Below are positions 1-10,647 of a DNA stretch of 64,000 nucleotides, in pieces; positions within the stretch are counted from its first letter, which is position 1, and every line of letters begins with the position of its first letter. The position numbers and the translations under genes were made by a program. The stretch is from Lasiosphaeria ovina (lineage: Eukaryota; Ascomycota; Sordariomycetes; Sordariales; Lasiosphaeriaceae), in assembly GCA_033439765.1 (NCBI GenBank), contig JAULSN010000005.1, positions 2,247,001 through 2,311,000 on the forward strand. The letters are read 5' to 3'. The notes under the pieces are model-generated. The model was not told the origin of the DNA. It saw only the letters and a list, made by a program, of their open reading frames with translations, and did not search any database.

Positions 1-805
1 TCGTTGTGGCCACGCTTCCGTTTCTTGCCGTCAATCGAGGGAATCTCCTCCACCTCTCGTCGTAAGCGTGTCGCTCTCTTGCTATGTGTGCCTCCCGGGC
101 TGGCGGGGTTTGCCACGCTGAACTGGTTGGGATGCAGCAGCAAGGCGGGAGACTCTATCTCAAGCGCCTCCTTCTCCTTGTTCAGCCTGAATTTTTTAGT
201 CGTGATGGCATTGATCAGGCGATCGCGCAATGTCTGGGACAAAGATCGGTATTCGCGGTTCGCCGTCTCGACCTTGTATGCATGCGTGGCGAGGTATTCG
301 GACGTCTTCTTTTCATAGTCAAACTGCGCAAACGGGTTAGCTTGGTCCGGGACAGCAAGCGGCCGAGGGAGCGGGCTGGGAAGCGAGCATACCTTATACT
401 TTGTAAGTGCGTAATCACGCTGCTCAACAAGATCTTGGACCTTTTCCATCCACTGTGAAAAGTGCGGGCCGGCCATCTCGAGAAGAGTTCGTGGCCCTGA
501 GCCATTCTCGGAGTCGCCATTCAGCTGCTGGAGCCGCCTCTCGTCTTCTTCGAAGCCGTCCATGGGCCGATCGACGTAGGGGTCCATTCTCATGACTAGA
601 TTGGTGTCGATTTGGATCTTCTGTAGCTGCTCGCGGAACGCCTGATCGCGGTCCTTGCCAAACTTCTCCGAGAGGACGGCGAGCCGCTCGGCCAGCATGT
701 TCCGGCGCTTGTCCCGCTTGGACTGGGTGGGCGGGGGAGAGCCGTTGAGGCGGCGGTCAGGGCGGTGAGGTGGCGCTTCGGCCATGGCGGCGTCGGTAGT
801 GGCCA
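1..805 (-). CDS. Sds3/Dep1-like histone deacetylase complex subunit (partial, 3' end off window)
   Basis: Two exons are visible: 393-805, and 323 down to the window edge, with a 69-base intron (GTATGC...CAG). The start is ATG at 805, and the protein runs off the left edge without a stop. It is hydrophilic and helical. Residues about 30-75 (AERLAVLSEKFGKDRDQAF, then QLQKIQIDTN) and the stretch after the intron (coiled, Lys/Arg/Glu-rich) resemble the fungal 'deacetylase complex subunit' proteins related to yeast Sds3/Dep1, which scaffold the Rpd3L histone deacetylase in the nucleus. A basic KKRKRG stretch at the window edge could be a nuclear signal. The family call rests on remembered resemblance and is moderate; the coding call is strong. 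It is divergent from LSM1, sharing about 1 kb of upstream DNA. Confidence 0.6.
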
Positions 806-1825
806 TGGTAGATCTGATGTAGGGTGAAGAGTGTCGAGTAGAAAGAGAGGCGAGAGGGGGCAGCGGAAGGATGTGCTGATCGCTTGAACCGGCTCACTGG
901 CGACCGAAGCAAGGCGCGCGGACAAGCCGGGGAATAAGAGAGGGCTTGCTCTAGACTAGCAGAAAGTGCTGCGTGCGAATTGGCAAAGAATAAAGGAGGG
1001 CCTTGGGTTCTGTAGAGGCTTGAGCATGATCCTGTTGCAGGCGGTTCTTGTAAGTGACTGGGTTGACACTATTTCAGGTCAGGAGGTCGGGCGAGCAAGA
1101 TGAGACGAGCCGGATGGGTTTGCGCGGGTGTAAATGCCAATGGATGGGGGCCTGCTAAAGTGGTAAAATGCCCAGGGCAGCCGACGGTCGGCTGGCGTTG
1201 CGGTCCCTGCCCTGAGCTGCTAGTCACTCGGCCCGCTGACACTAACAGATGTGGCTTGGCTTGGTCGAGCAATACTGCAATACTACTGTACAATGTGTAT
1301 AGGAGTGGGGCTGAACCGTGTTAGTCAAAGGCGGTGAGCCAGCTCCGCGTTGGCTCTGTTCGGGGCAATTCGTTCTGCCCTAAGTCCAGGCCAGCCTCAC
1401 GCCTTTGAAACTACCTTACCTGGAGGGGGTGTTTATAGGAAACTATAGTGCGTGCTCCACAGCTGAGATCAGCCCGACTCGATTAGGTAGTTGGGAGCTG
1501 AGCGCTGTACGTTGCTTTTAGCTGGTGCAGTGCAGTGCAGTTGCAGGCGCGGTGCGGTGCTGTGGTGCGGGCGCTGTTCGTCTAGGTCGTGCCACATTGG
1601 AACAACCGTGCCGTCTCCGTAAGGTAAGGTAAGGTAGCTCCATAATTTCTGGGCCATGATGCAACCGCGGCAGTCTTTAAACCTTTCAATCTTCCGCACC
1701 CAACAACGCAACACGACGCAACGCCACGCCGCACCTCCGCTGCCCGAACCTAAGCTCTCGACGCAGATGGACTGGACGACCCGACGACTCCGCTTTGCAT
1801 GCTGCTCATGACCTGGTTCCCGTAA
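806..1825. other. Divergent intergenic region, Sds3-like / LSM1
   Basis: No gene is seen here. The region must carry both promoters. It includes three AAGGT repeats at 1621-1635, a motif that recurs in other spacers of this window. The long minus-strand reading frame over 1469-2362 lies antisense to LSM1 and has no protein-like composition. Confidence 0.6.
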
Positions 1826-2579
1826 ATGGAGAATCTTTCGCTTTCCGACCCGCCGCCTCACGGCGCGGGGGGGCTCCAGCAAGCCCCCGCCCCAGGCCCC
1901 GGCCCCGGTCCCGGCCCCGGTCCTGCTGCCTCTCTGGGCCGCCCTCCCCAGCCCCAGCAGCTGCCCGCCCAGATGTTCACCACGGCCGCCCAGCTTCTCG
2001 ATCTTACCGACAGTGAGCCGCCACCACCCCCGATCCCATGCAGCTTCCCACGCCCGTGTCCATGTCCGTGTCTTTGTGCGCTTGGCTAACCATACCCTCG
2101 CGCGAGCAGAGAAACTGATGGTGGCCCTGCGCGATGGACGGAAGCTCCTGGGCATCCTGCGAAGCTGGGACCAATTCGGTACGCCTGCCCGCCCGCCCAC
2201 GTGTGATGATGTGTGGTATTGCTGTCGAGCTGACCGGGCCTCCCTCTGCTTTTCTCTTCTAGCCAACCTGGTGCTGCAGTCGACCAAGGAGCGCATCTTT
2301 GTCCCGCCCGGCGCCGGGCCCGACCCGACGCGCGGGCTGTACGCCGACATTGAGCGCGGCATTTATCTAGTACGTGGCGAGAACGTGTTACTGCTAGGCG
2401 AGATCGACCTCGACAAGGACGACGACGCGCCCCCGGGCTATGAGCTGGGCGACGCCAAGCTTGTCCAGGCGCTGGCTAAGCAGATCAAGATTTCGGAGAA
2501 GACCAAGGAGAAGTCAAAGGTCAAGAAGCTGTCGACGCTGGGATTCGAGGGAGAGAACTTAGGCGAGGTGCTGCTGTGA
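1826..2579 (+). CDS. lsm1: LSM1, Sm-like subunit of the Lsm1-7 mRNA decapping activator
   Basis: Exons 1826-2012, 2110-2178 and 2263-2579 give 190 residues. Lsm1 forms the cytoplasmic Lsm1-7 ring with Pat1, which binds oligoadenylated mRNA 3' ends and promotes decapping and 5'-3' decay. The Sm1 motif reads LMVALRDGRKLLGILRSWDQ, and Sm2 reads IYLVRGENVLLLGEID, with the RG pair typical of the RNA-binding loop. The C-terminal tail is Lys/Asp-rich, as in fungal Lsm1. The N-terminus is unusually Pro/Gly-rich, with a PGPGPGPG run encoded by a CCCCGG repeat near 1890-1925. Both introns have canonical ends and phases that keep the Sm fold continuous. ATG 1826 is the first in-frame start and puts the Sm fold about 50 residues in. 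Confidence 0.92.
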
Positions 2580-3416
2580 GACAGGGGGGTTGGTTATAAC
2601 TAGACGACGGCGTACCATGACTACGAGGCGCGCCAATTGTCGATATGCCTAGGAGGTGAGAGGGGGAAAATCAAGGCTGGGTGGTTGGAAGCAGAATATT
2701 GTGAAATGCTGTCCGTCCCCCATTTGCGGTCGGTCGCGGACCGCGAGGCCTTGCGCCGGACAACGTTCATATGATTATCAAAACGAGCTAAAACAAATAC
2801 CAGCAAGAGGCCTTACCGGGCTCGACACGGGATTACAGGAGTTAAAAGTAGTAACCTGCCTCTCGATGCTGTGGCGGGGTGTAGGTAATTAAACAAGCTG
2901 ATTTCTCTGTCTGTTTGTAATTAACTTGCCCTAGCAAACACATCTGACTCATGGAGACACGTTTGCGGGGCGTGTAACTATTCACAGTCGAAACTAGAGA
3001 GGCGTCGCAGTAAGTCCCAAAGATGCGGGCGTTGATGACATCTCCTATTCGTACGTCCACCCCTAATCTCAAACTCGGTAACGACAAGGGGAAAGCTAAA
3101 TCAGTTGTGAATTTTAGTTTCTGCTTACCAGCAAGGGGATTGTATGTATTGGAACAACCATGGATATATACGGTTCACACCCAGCACCATCTACCACAGC
3201 TCATAGACAACACGGTTTATTTTAGAATGTACAGTAGCCAGGCACAACACACAGTCAAACAATGGGACAACACTTGCAGAGCCATACCACCCGACTCGCA
3301 AGACTACCGACGTGCAAGGTCAGAGACCATGCCCAGGACACAAAAGGCCAGTCCACAAGATAGGTTTCAAATCCCTCACACTCCGGCGGCGGAGAACTAG
3401 GTACCACCTGACCAGA
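2580..3416. other. Convergent intergenic region
   Basis: This is the 3' flank of LSM1 and of the minus-strand glycosidase-like gene. I see no supported gene, repeat or RNA in it. Confidence 0.5.
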
Positions 3417-5573
3417 CTACATGGCCGGCACAAAACCTTCGACGTCCACAGCCCAGCCAGCGGGGAAGTGCGGGCCCTCGTCGCCGTCCCAGCCGCCGGC
3501 CATCATGGCGGCGGCCAGCAGCAGCGAGGCCGAGTTGGGGAAGTAGGGGGTGGGGACGCGCGCGCCGCCGACGGGGTACCCTGCGTCGTCGAACTGGAAG
3601 ACGGGGTGCAGGAGGTAGTCCGTGGCCTGCGCGACGTCGCCGAGGCGCAGCGAGTTCATGGCGAGCAGGGCAAAGTCCCAGCCGTACGACTCGTCGAGCG
3701 GCCACACGGCCTTGATCTTAGCGGCAGTGGCGCGCAGCACGGCAGGGTCGAGCGGCGGCCCGCTCGCGGGCGGCGGCAAGAGGCCGAAGATGCCCGCCAT
3801 GGCCGGGTGGTCGCTCGTAGTCGCGCGGTCCGTCCACATGTGCGGGATGCCCTCGTAGACGGCGTACGTGCCGTCGACGACGGGCAGCGGGGCTAGGCCG
3901 TCGCGCACGGCGGTCCACGCAGGGGGCACAGGCCGGCCCTGCCGCGCCCGCCAGCGAGCCGCCACGTCGAGCCCGAAGCGCCAGTAGGCCAGCTCGAAGG
4001 TCGGGTTGACCGTGGCGTTGGGCGGCGTGTTCTCGGCCACGGGGTACATGGGCGGGCCGAGGTCGTAGACGCCGGTGGACGCGTTGAGGAAGGCGAACGA
4101 CGCCATGAAGTCGGCCGTGGCCGTCAGCACGTCGTCCCACCGCCGCAGCGTCGTCGCGTTGGGGAACGACCGGTACTCGGTTTCGGCGAAGTACATGGGG
4201 TGCGGCTGCTGCCAGATCAGCAGCGAGTTGATCTCGCCGGGCGCGCTACGGCCCGTCGGGTCCGTCATCTTGCCCCAGCGGGCGCCGGCGTAGCCCTGGG
4301 CGCCGGCGCGCTCGAGGGACGTTGCGAGGAACCGCTCGTACGTGTCGGGGAGGCTTCGCCAGAGGAGCGGGAACTGGCCCCACCGCGCAAAGGGTAGGGT
4401 GTGCCAGAGGTTCATCTCGAGGTGGAACTTGCCGTACCACCCGTTGTTGACCAGGCCTGACTCCTGGGGCGGGTTGGACGACGCCGAGTTCACGGCTAGG
4501 AGGTACTGCGAGGTGATAATCCGCCGCTGGAGCTCCGTGGCGTCGGTCGAGTTGGCAGCCGAGAGGTCGATGAAAGCCCCAGACGACCAGAACGACAGCC
4601 ACCAGTCGCGAGACGCCGACGCAATACTTTGGGGGGTGCCCGTTTTCGTCTGGGGCTCAGGCGAAAAGGAAAGAGTCAGCTGCAGTCGGCTGGTCTCCGC
4701 CGTGATGAAGTAGCGATGAGTCCCATCGGCAGGTCCGGCTATGGCTGCACGGCCTTCCCACGCCACGTTTGTGAAGTACGTGTTCTGGTCCATAGTGTGC
4801 TGGATGGTGGCCGAATGGCTCGACGCGTCCCGTAGAACGGTCGAGTGACTGGAGGTTGCGTTCCAGACCCCCACAAACGGAGCATCGAACTTGTTTCGGT
4901 CAGGATAGGGGAAGTCGAGGAAGAGACCCAGCCCGGTCGTGAGCAGCTCAGACTCGATGATGATTGCCACGGTATCCGACTCGGGGTCGGCCCACGTCTC
5001 GACGGTAACGGCAGATCCGTTGTAAACAAACGACGACGAGAGCTTCCCTGACCACATGTCAAGCAGCTGCGTCTTTTGCTCGAGGTTGCTCTCGGTGACA
5101 TTGGACGTGCCAAAGGTAAAACCCACGTTGGCCAGGTTGGTCCTCTGGGGGTTCTGTATAAGCCAGGTTGATATATCGTTCTCGGCCGGGTTTGGCTGGG
5201 CGTATGTCACCAGCCTGCCGTGCGTCCACCATTCCAGGCCGGTGAAATCTTGCAGCTGTCAGCGTCCCACGCACCCGGCGATGATGCTGTACAGGTAGGG
5301 TAGGCACACACCTTCAATAGAGGTCTGGTTCGCCGTCGTCGGCAAACTAAAGTTGTGCCAGCCCCAGGTCGACAATATGGCGTAGGGCTGGAAGGTCTGC
5401 AGGCCGGTCACGTCAGCGCCAAAGGCAAAGTTGCCATTGCCAACCTGCAGCGGCGTCGTGCTCGAGCTGGTATTGCGGCGGACATTGAACGACTGCACGA
5501 CCTTGCGCCTCTGCGAGACCGACACGGCCCCTGAGAGGGGGGCCAGCACGACGAGGAGCCACAGAACGCGCAT
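3417..5573 (-). CDS. Secreted six-hairpin glycosidase-like protein (GH65/GH95-like fold)
   Basis: Two exons, 5312-5573 and 3417-5248, are joined across a 63-base intron with a less common AAG acceptor, giving about 697 residues. The start at 5573 opens with a clean signal peptide (MRVLWLLVVLAPLSGAVS); an in-frame ATG at 5603 would add ten residues before it. Many NxS/T sequons fit a secreted or vacuolar protein. The region around WYGKFHLEMNLWHTLPFARWG, followed by RWGKMTDPTGR and LLIWQQPHPMYFAE, is the aromatic, His/Glu-rich signature of (alpha/alpha)6 'six-hairpin' glycosidases and phosphorylases related to GH65/GH95. The substrate cannot be read from sequence. Codons in the 3' half are strongly GC-biased, which produces several long shadow frames on both strands. 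Confidence 0.75.
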
Positions 5574-6913
5574 TGCCACCACTGTCAGAGCGTGTATGTA
5601 CATACTTAGTCGCGGATACAGGAGACGACAGCGGGTGTCGCTTCTTGTGTGAAGGACCAGGAACCAGGGACCAGGAACCGGGTATTATATTGCATCCTAT
5701 CATTACTCTCTCCAGTTCATGGCCCGGCCAGATGGTTGTGGCTGCACTGCACTGCTTATAACTGACCTAGACCGTTCGCCAGAAGCACCGACTACAGTAC
5801 CTACCTACCTACCAATTAGCCTTGAAGAGACGGTACATAAAGGTTCGGCGAGAGGCCAAGAAAGGCAGGATGTTTATCAACCGCGCGTGCCCTGCTTCCT
5901 CGCTGGCAATATCACCATGGAGTACCGAGTATCAAGCTTCCTTTTCCTGTCACACAGCCAAGGCAAGCATTCAGCCTCGTAGCCGACAATATATACACAA
6001 ATGTATATCTGTGATCTTCGTCGACAGTAACCCAAGAATACACAGGCGACCATGCTAGGGACGGGTGATGGTGTCTGTCAACCTCCACTCCTGCATAGGT
6101 ATGCATGCTTGGTCAATCTGGGTCTGGAAGGCTGTTCTCCGCTTGTTGGGGTATTAAGGCTATTTGGGAACAATTGAACTTGCATGCTGGGTCGTCGCCT
6201 TGAGGCCGTCCCGATGACGACCTGCTGTTGCCCATTCTCGGGCGGGCGGTGGCTTTCATGAGGAATTGTCAGAGTCCTAATTTCGTAGTCGGTTGCATCT
6301 GTAGCTTTGGTCTCGTAGTTGAGCCCATCTTATACTGATTTGTAGTTGGCCTGGAGTCATCTGCAGTTGAACTTCTGGAGGAATTCAGGTTGGGTTTGGG
6401 ATTGGAACAGATGATTGGTGCATGGCGACGGAGCCAAGTCGCCCAAAGCCGACCTGTCGAAATCGGGTCTAGCCGCTGGCCAACGCCACCACCCCGCTAA
6501 AGGGTGCAATGGCAGCGACGCTAACAAGACCCCTGCGGGCAAGTTGGGGTGACGCCAGTGGGTGTTGCCCGAGCAGCTCAACTCTAAGGACGGTATCCGT
6601 AGTAAACACGCCGCTGCCATTGTTATGCCACACCCAAACTGCACCACATTATCACGACCACATTCAAGCCCGCCCGCCTGCCTGCGAATTCTTGGGCGCA
6701 ACCTGATATTTGGTATTTGGTTCTTTGCATCAGTCAGCTTCGCTTTTGTATAGGTACGTACGCAAACCATCCGTCTTTGCAACAGGGATGCGCTTCATGC
6801 GGGCATCATCAAGGTTCCCAGTGCCCGCCCCAGCAAAGTGCCCCGCTAACCTTTGAGCTACTGCTGCCAGTTCCGCAACATCATTTTAGGGATCTCTACC
6901 CGAGACCGCCGCC
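5574..6913. other. Divergent intergenic region, glycosidase-like / MOB1
   Basis: About 1.3 kb with no supported gene. Four TACC repeats occur at 5798-5813, the complement of the AAGGTA motif seen elsewhere. The region must contain both promoters; I could not assign individual sites. Confidence 0.5.
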
Positions 6914-7934
6914 ATGAGTTCCTTTCTCACAACAGTGTAAGTTGGTCTTCCGTCCCATCCTGGAGTTCTAGGGCCCTCTCCCCCGCCCCCCGATTGCCAT
7001 CGGCTGGCCGTCAAAGTGCACCGATTCGCACCCTGGCCACCTGGCACCGATGCGCTTCACCACCTTCAAAAACTTAACGGGCCCGAGAAGCTTCCCCGTA
7101 CACCACAGCTTACACATTATGGACGACAGAAACCAGCGGACGAAAAACCAATTCCGCCCTCGCGCAGGAGGGAAGGGGGGCGCTACGAGCTACCAACTTC
7201 GTCAATATGCAGAGGCCACACTTGGAGGGGGAAGCCTGCGGAAGGTGGTGAAGCTTCCCGAGGGAGAAGACGAGAACGAGTGGCTGGCCGTCAATAGTGA
7301 GTAACACCTTCCGATAGCTACCGCTGTCGCATCGCTGTGCTCACCAAGTGCTGCAGTGGTCGACTTCTACAACCAGATCAACCTGCTCTACGGCGCCATC
7401 ACCGAGTTCTGCTCTCCCCAGTCGTGCCCTGAGATGAAGGCTACAGATGAGTAGGTGCGCTACACAGCCAGCCCCCCGATAATCTTACTGACGATGGCTA
7501 GGTTCGAGTATCTGTGGCAAGACTCGGAGAACTACAAGCGGCCGACAAAGATGCCGGCGCCTGCCTATATCGAGCAGCTGATGACGTGGGTCCAGGCCAA
7601 CATCGACAACGAGTCGGTTCTGCCCAGCCGCATCGGTAAGCTGTCTCGCTCTAGTTCGCCCCAGGTGTGCGTGGCGAGCTAACAAGGCCTAGGCGTTCCA
7701 TTTCCCAAGTCGTTCCCGGCTCTGGTGCGCCAGATATTCAAGCGCATGTACCGCGTCTACGCCCACATCTACTGCCACCACTACCCCGTCATCCGCGAGC
7801 TCGGTTTGGAGCCGCACCTCAACACCAGCTTCAAGCAGTACGTGCTCTTCATTGACGAGCACAACCTGGCCAGCGGGAAGGACTTCTGGGGTCCGCTGGG
7901 CGATCTCGTCGACAGCATGCTGCGCAGCGATTAG
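6914..7934 (+). CDS. mob1: MOB1 kinase activator (septation / mitotic exit network)
   Basis: Five exons: 6914-6936, 7130-7296, 7357-7450, 7502-7635 and 7693-7934 (219 residues). Mob1 binds and activates the NDR-family kinase Dbf2/Sid2 at spindle pole bodies and the division site to trigger septation. The first exon encodes only MSSFLTT plus two bases, and the phase continues cleanly into [11 protein letters not shown]. The conserved Mob fold is nearly complete: [15 protein letters not shown], then CPEM (zinc-ligand cysteines), EYLWQD, and [10 protein letters not shown] (zinc-ligand histidines), ending in FKQYVLF and the DSMLRSD tail. The length matches fungal Mob1. All four introns are short, with GT and AG ends. 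Byr4, another septation regulator, lies about 37 kb downstream. Confidence 0.95.
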
Positions 7935-8618
7935 ACTGTGCAGACCTTCGAGGCGTTGTGATTTTTAGATACAGCAGGAACTGTGGCATGTTGGCGTTTG
8001 GGTTGGGTTGGGTTGGGTTAGTAGGAGCCTGGTGGTTGTCTTGGTGGGGTTTGGCTGGCAAAGCATAGTAGGATTGTAATGGCATTCGGGAATGATACTG
8101 TACGGGACTCTGATCAGAGCAAACGACTTCTATTTTCCAGTGAACACGATGCAAATGTCCTCGTGGGCATTTGTGGCACGTCCTATTCCGTATAATCATA
8201 TGAAATGCAGTACTAGTTGTATTTCGTACTTCAGCTGTTTATGGCCTGCCTGGGTTATTAGTATGCTTAGCTGAGTTGCCTTCCAAATTTAGTAGGACTT
8301 TACGGAATTAGCCTTTTGATCGTCTGTACAAGAGTGAAGTTTGTACAATAGAAAAGAATGCTTGCATGGAACAAGACAGATGCAACAATAATAATGCAAC
8401 AGACTGCACTGCATGCTGACATACAAGTCGGCACGCACTTTATGACTGCCCCACAAAACGGTCGTTTCCTGGGCAGAGAGCGCCAAGACAGCGAGAGCCA
8501 AGAAATGCTGCCTCAGGCAAACGATTCCTTTGCCGAGAGTCCAAACCCCGTTTCTGAAAACTGAAGCTCACTTCACGGCATTCAAGGCTCATCACCACAT
8601 CCAATCCCACACGCAACC
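7935..8618. other. Intergenic region, MOB1 3' flank / ATP5 promoter
   Basis: No gene is seen. Four GGTTG repeats at 7999-8018 are the only obvious low-complexity feature. Confidence 0.5.
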
Positions 8619-9691
8619 ATGCTGTCGCGACAGGCATTGCTCCGCTCCGTGCGGGCCGCAGCTTCCCAGCGGGCTCTCGCCACCCAGACCCGATCGTTCG
8701 CCTCGCCAGCCGCGTCCAACGCCAAGGTCCAGCCACCGGTCGCTCTCTTCGGCCTCGACGGCACCTATGCCACTGCTCTGGTACGCTACCTTTCCGCCGC
8801 GAGCTCAATTGGAAGCCCCCGCGTGGCCGATTCTCTGTGCCTAACAGATGGCGTGGCCAATTGGCTGGCGGAATGGGGTGTCAATACTGGGAGACGGAGA
8901 GGGCCAAAAGCTAACCGGGTGCTCCTGCGTCATTTTTCCATTGCGAATAGTACACGGCAGCCGTCAAGACGTCGTCGCTCGAGCCCACGGCCAAGGCCCT
9001 CAGCAGCCTCGGCAGCCTGGTTGAGAAGGACGCCAAGCTCATCACCATTCTCGACGCGCCCACCCTGTCCATCGCCGACCGCAGCGCCATCATCGCCGAG
9101 CTCGAGAAGGCCACGGGCGCCGCCGGCCAGACCGTCAAGTCCTTCTTGACCACCCTCGCCGAGAACAACCGCCTCAGGCTCCTGCCCGGCATCTGCAGCA
9201 AGTTCGGCGAGCTGATGAGCGCCTCGCGCGGCGAGGTTGAGCTGACCGTCACCAGCGCCCAGGTAGGCAGCTCCCCACACATGTCTGGTTTGGAGGGAAG
9301 AATCGGACGGAATCCCGCCTCTTGAGAAATCGGAGGGAACCCACTTTTGTCGACCAAGTGTATACAGATGCGGTGTATGACACAATGCTATGTCGATGGA
9401 TTTGCTGACTAGATCGTCTACGAAACAGCCGCTGGACGGCAAGACTCTGTCCCGTCTCGAGACCGCCGTCGCCAAGTCGGCGTATGTCGGCCAGGGCAAG
9501 AAGCTCAAGGTCACCAACACTGTGAGTCCAAACCCAATCTTAATCCGGCCAGTAATCACAAATGGCTGACGGCACAGATCAACCCCGACATCATCGGCGG
9601 CCTCGTCGTGGAGATTGGCGACCGGACAATCGACCTCAGCGTCTCGTCCAAGATTGCCAAGATGAACAAGCTCCTCCAAGACACCCTGTAA
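8619..9691 (+). CDS. atp5: ATP synthase subunit 5 (OSCP), mitochondrial
   Basis: Four exons: 8619-8780, 8951-9262, 9429-9521 and 9578-9691 (226 residues), with every junction in phase 0. OSCP is the peripheral-stalk subunit that sits on top of the F1 head and ties it to the stator. The N-terminus (MLSRQALLRSVRAAASQRAL) is an Arg/Ser/Ala-rich presequence without acidic residues. The body carries OSCP signatures: PPVALFGLDGTYATAL at the mature N-terminus, FLTTLAENNRL in the middle, and the C-terminal INPDIIGGLVVEIGDRTID. Introns of 170 and 166 bases are long for this window. The length is close to yeast Atp5 (about 212). Confidence 0.95.
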
Positions 9692-10647
9692 AAAACAAAC
9701 CTTGCCTCTCTTAATTCCCTTGCTTTTTTCATTGTATTGGAAGTGTGTTTTGCCGGGTAGAGGAGGATGCGGGGGAGGGATGGAGGGCGAGAAAAACTTA
9801 TCTTCTCAAGATAAAAAGGCATCGCCTGCTCGCGTCGCGCTTTCGTGGGGGACCCCGTGTATATGATGAGCCTGCAATAGAAGAAAGCCCGTTCTCCCTG
9901 CCGTGATCTGTTTTCCGTCTCTCCCTGGTTTTCGTGCCTTTAACTTGCCGGTTTACCATTGTCGATTCCTTCGCGGCATCATCACTCCGAAAAGCAGGCT
10001 CGGGACGACTACGAATTAAAGTCAACCAAGACACAATTCACTCATGACAAGACCATCGTAAATCCGGCGGTTTCACAAAACAACTCTGCCTACCTACCTC
10101 CTAGCCGCTAGCATAAACACGTAAGGACCTTAGTATTCATCGTCGTATGAGTTGATTCATGTACCGTTTACCAAAATGATTCCCAACAGCGAAACTAATG
10201 AGCGCACACATTCGTATCCGTGTCCAGCACAAAAATCTCATCTTCACTAACCTTAATCACATTATCAATGAAACTAGGGATTTCACCAAGGTGCCAGAGA
10301 CGACCCCAACACAACCTGCCGTCTCATCTTGTGTGCGCGCATACTTCGTGAAAAACTATCATTATGCTCTTTTCTCTCTATGCTTGCTTTTTTATATCGA
10401 CGCTAAAGACACCCTTCTTTCTACAAGTATGTCTGTACAGTATATGTCTTTTCGTCCGTCTTGTCTTGTCTTGTCTTGTTTATCTCTCAAAGAACCGCAT
10501 TACTGATGCACACACACTCTATCATGGTTTCAATGCTAAAGACCAAATTAAAAATAAAAAAAAGGGTGCGCGAAAAAAGCAACGCAAAAATTGTATGCCG
10601 AGTCCAAGGAAATGCCGTCTTCACCATCTTCCACGTCTACCTGTCCT
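9692..10647. other. Convergent intergenic region
   Basis: This is the 3' flank shared by ATP5 and the GH63-like gene. It is AT-richer around 10200-10580. No gene was supported; reading frames at 10198-10735 look non-coding. Confidence 0.5.

Noticed and set aside
1469..2362. 297-codon minus-strand frame over LSM1
   Set aside because: Antisense to LSM1 exons and introns, skewed composition, and no protein-like motifs; a GC-driven shadow frame.
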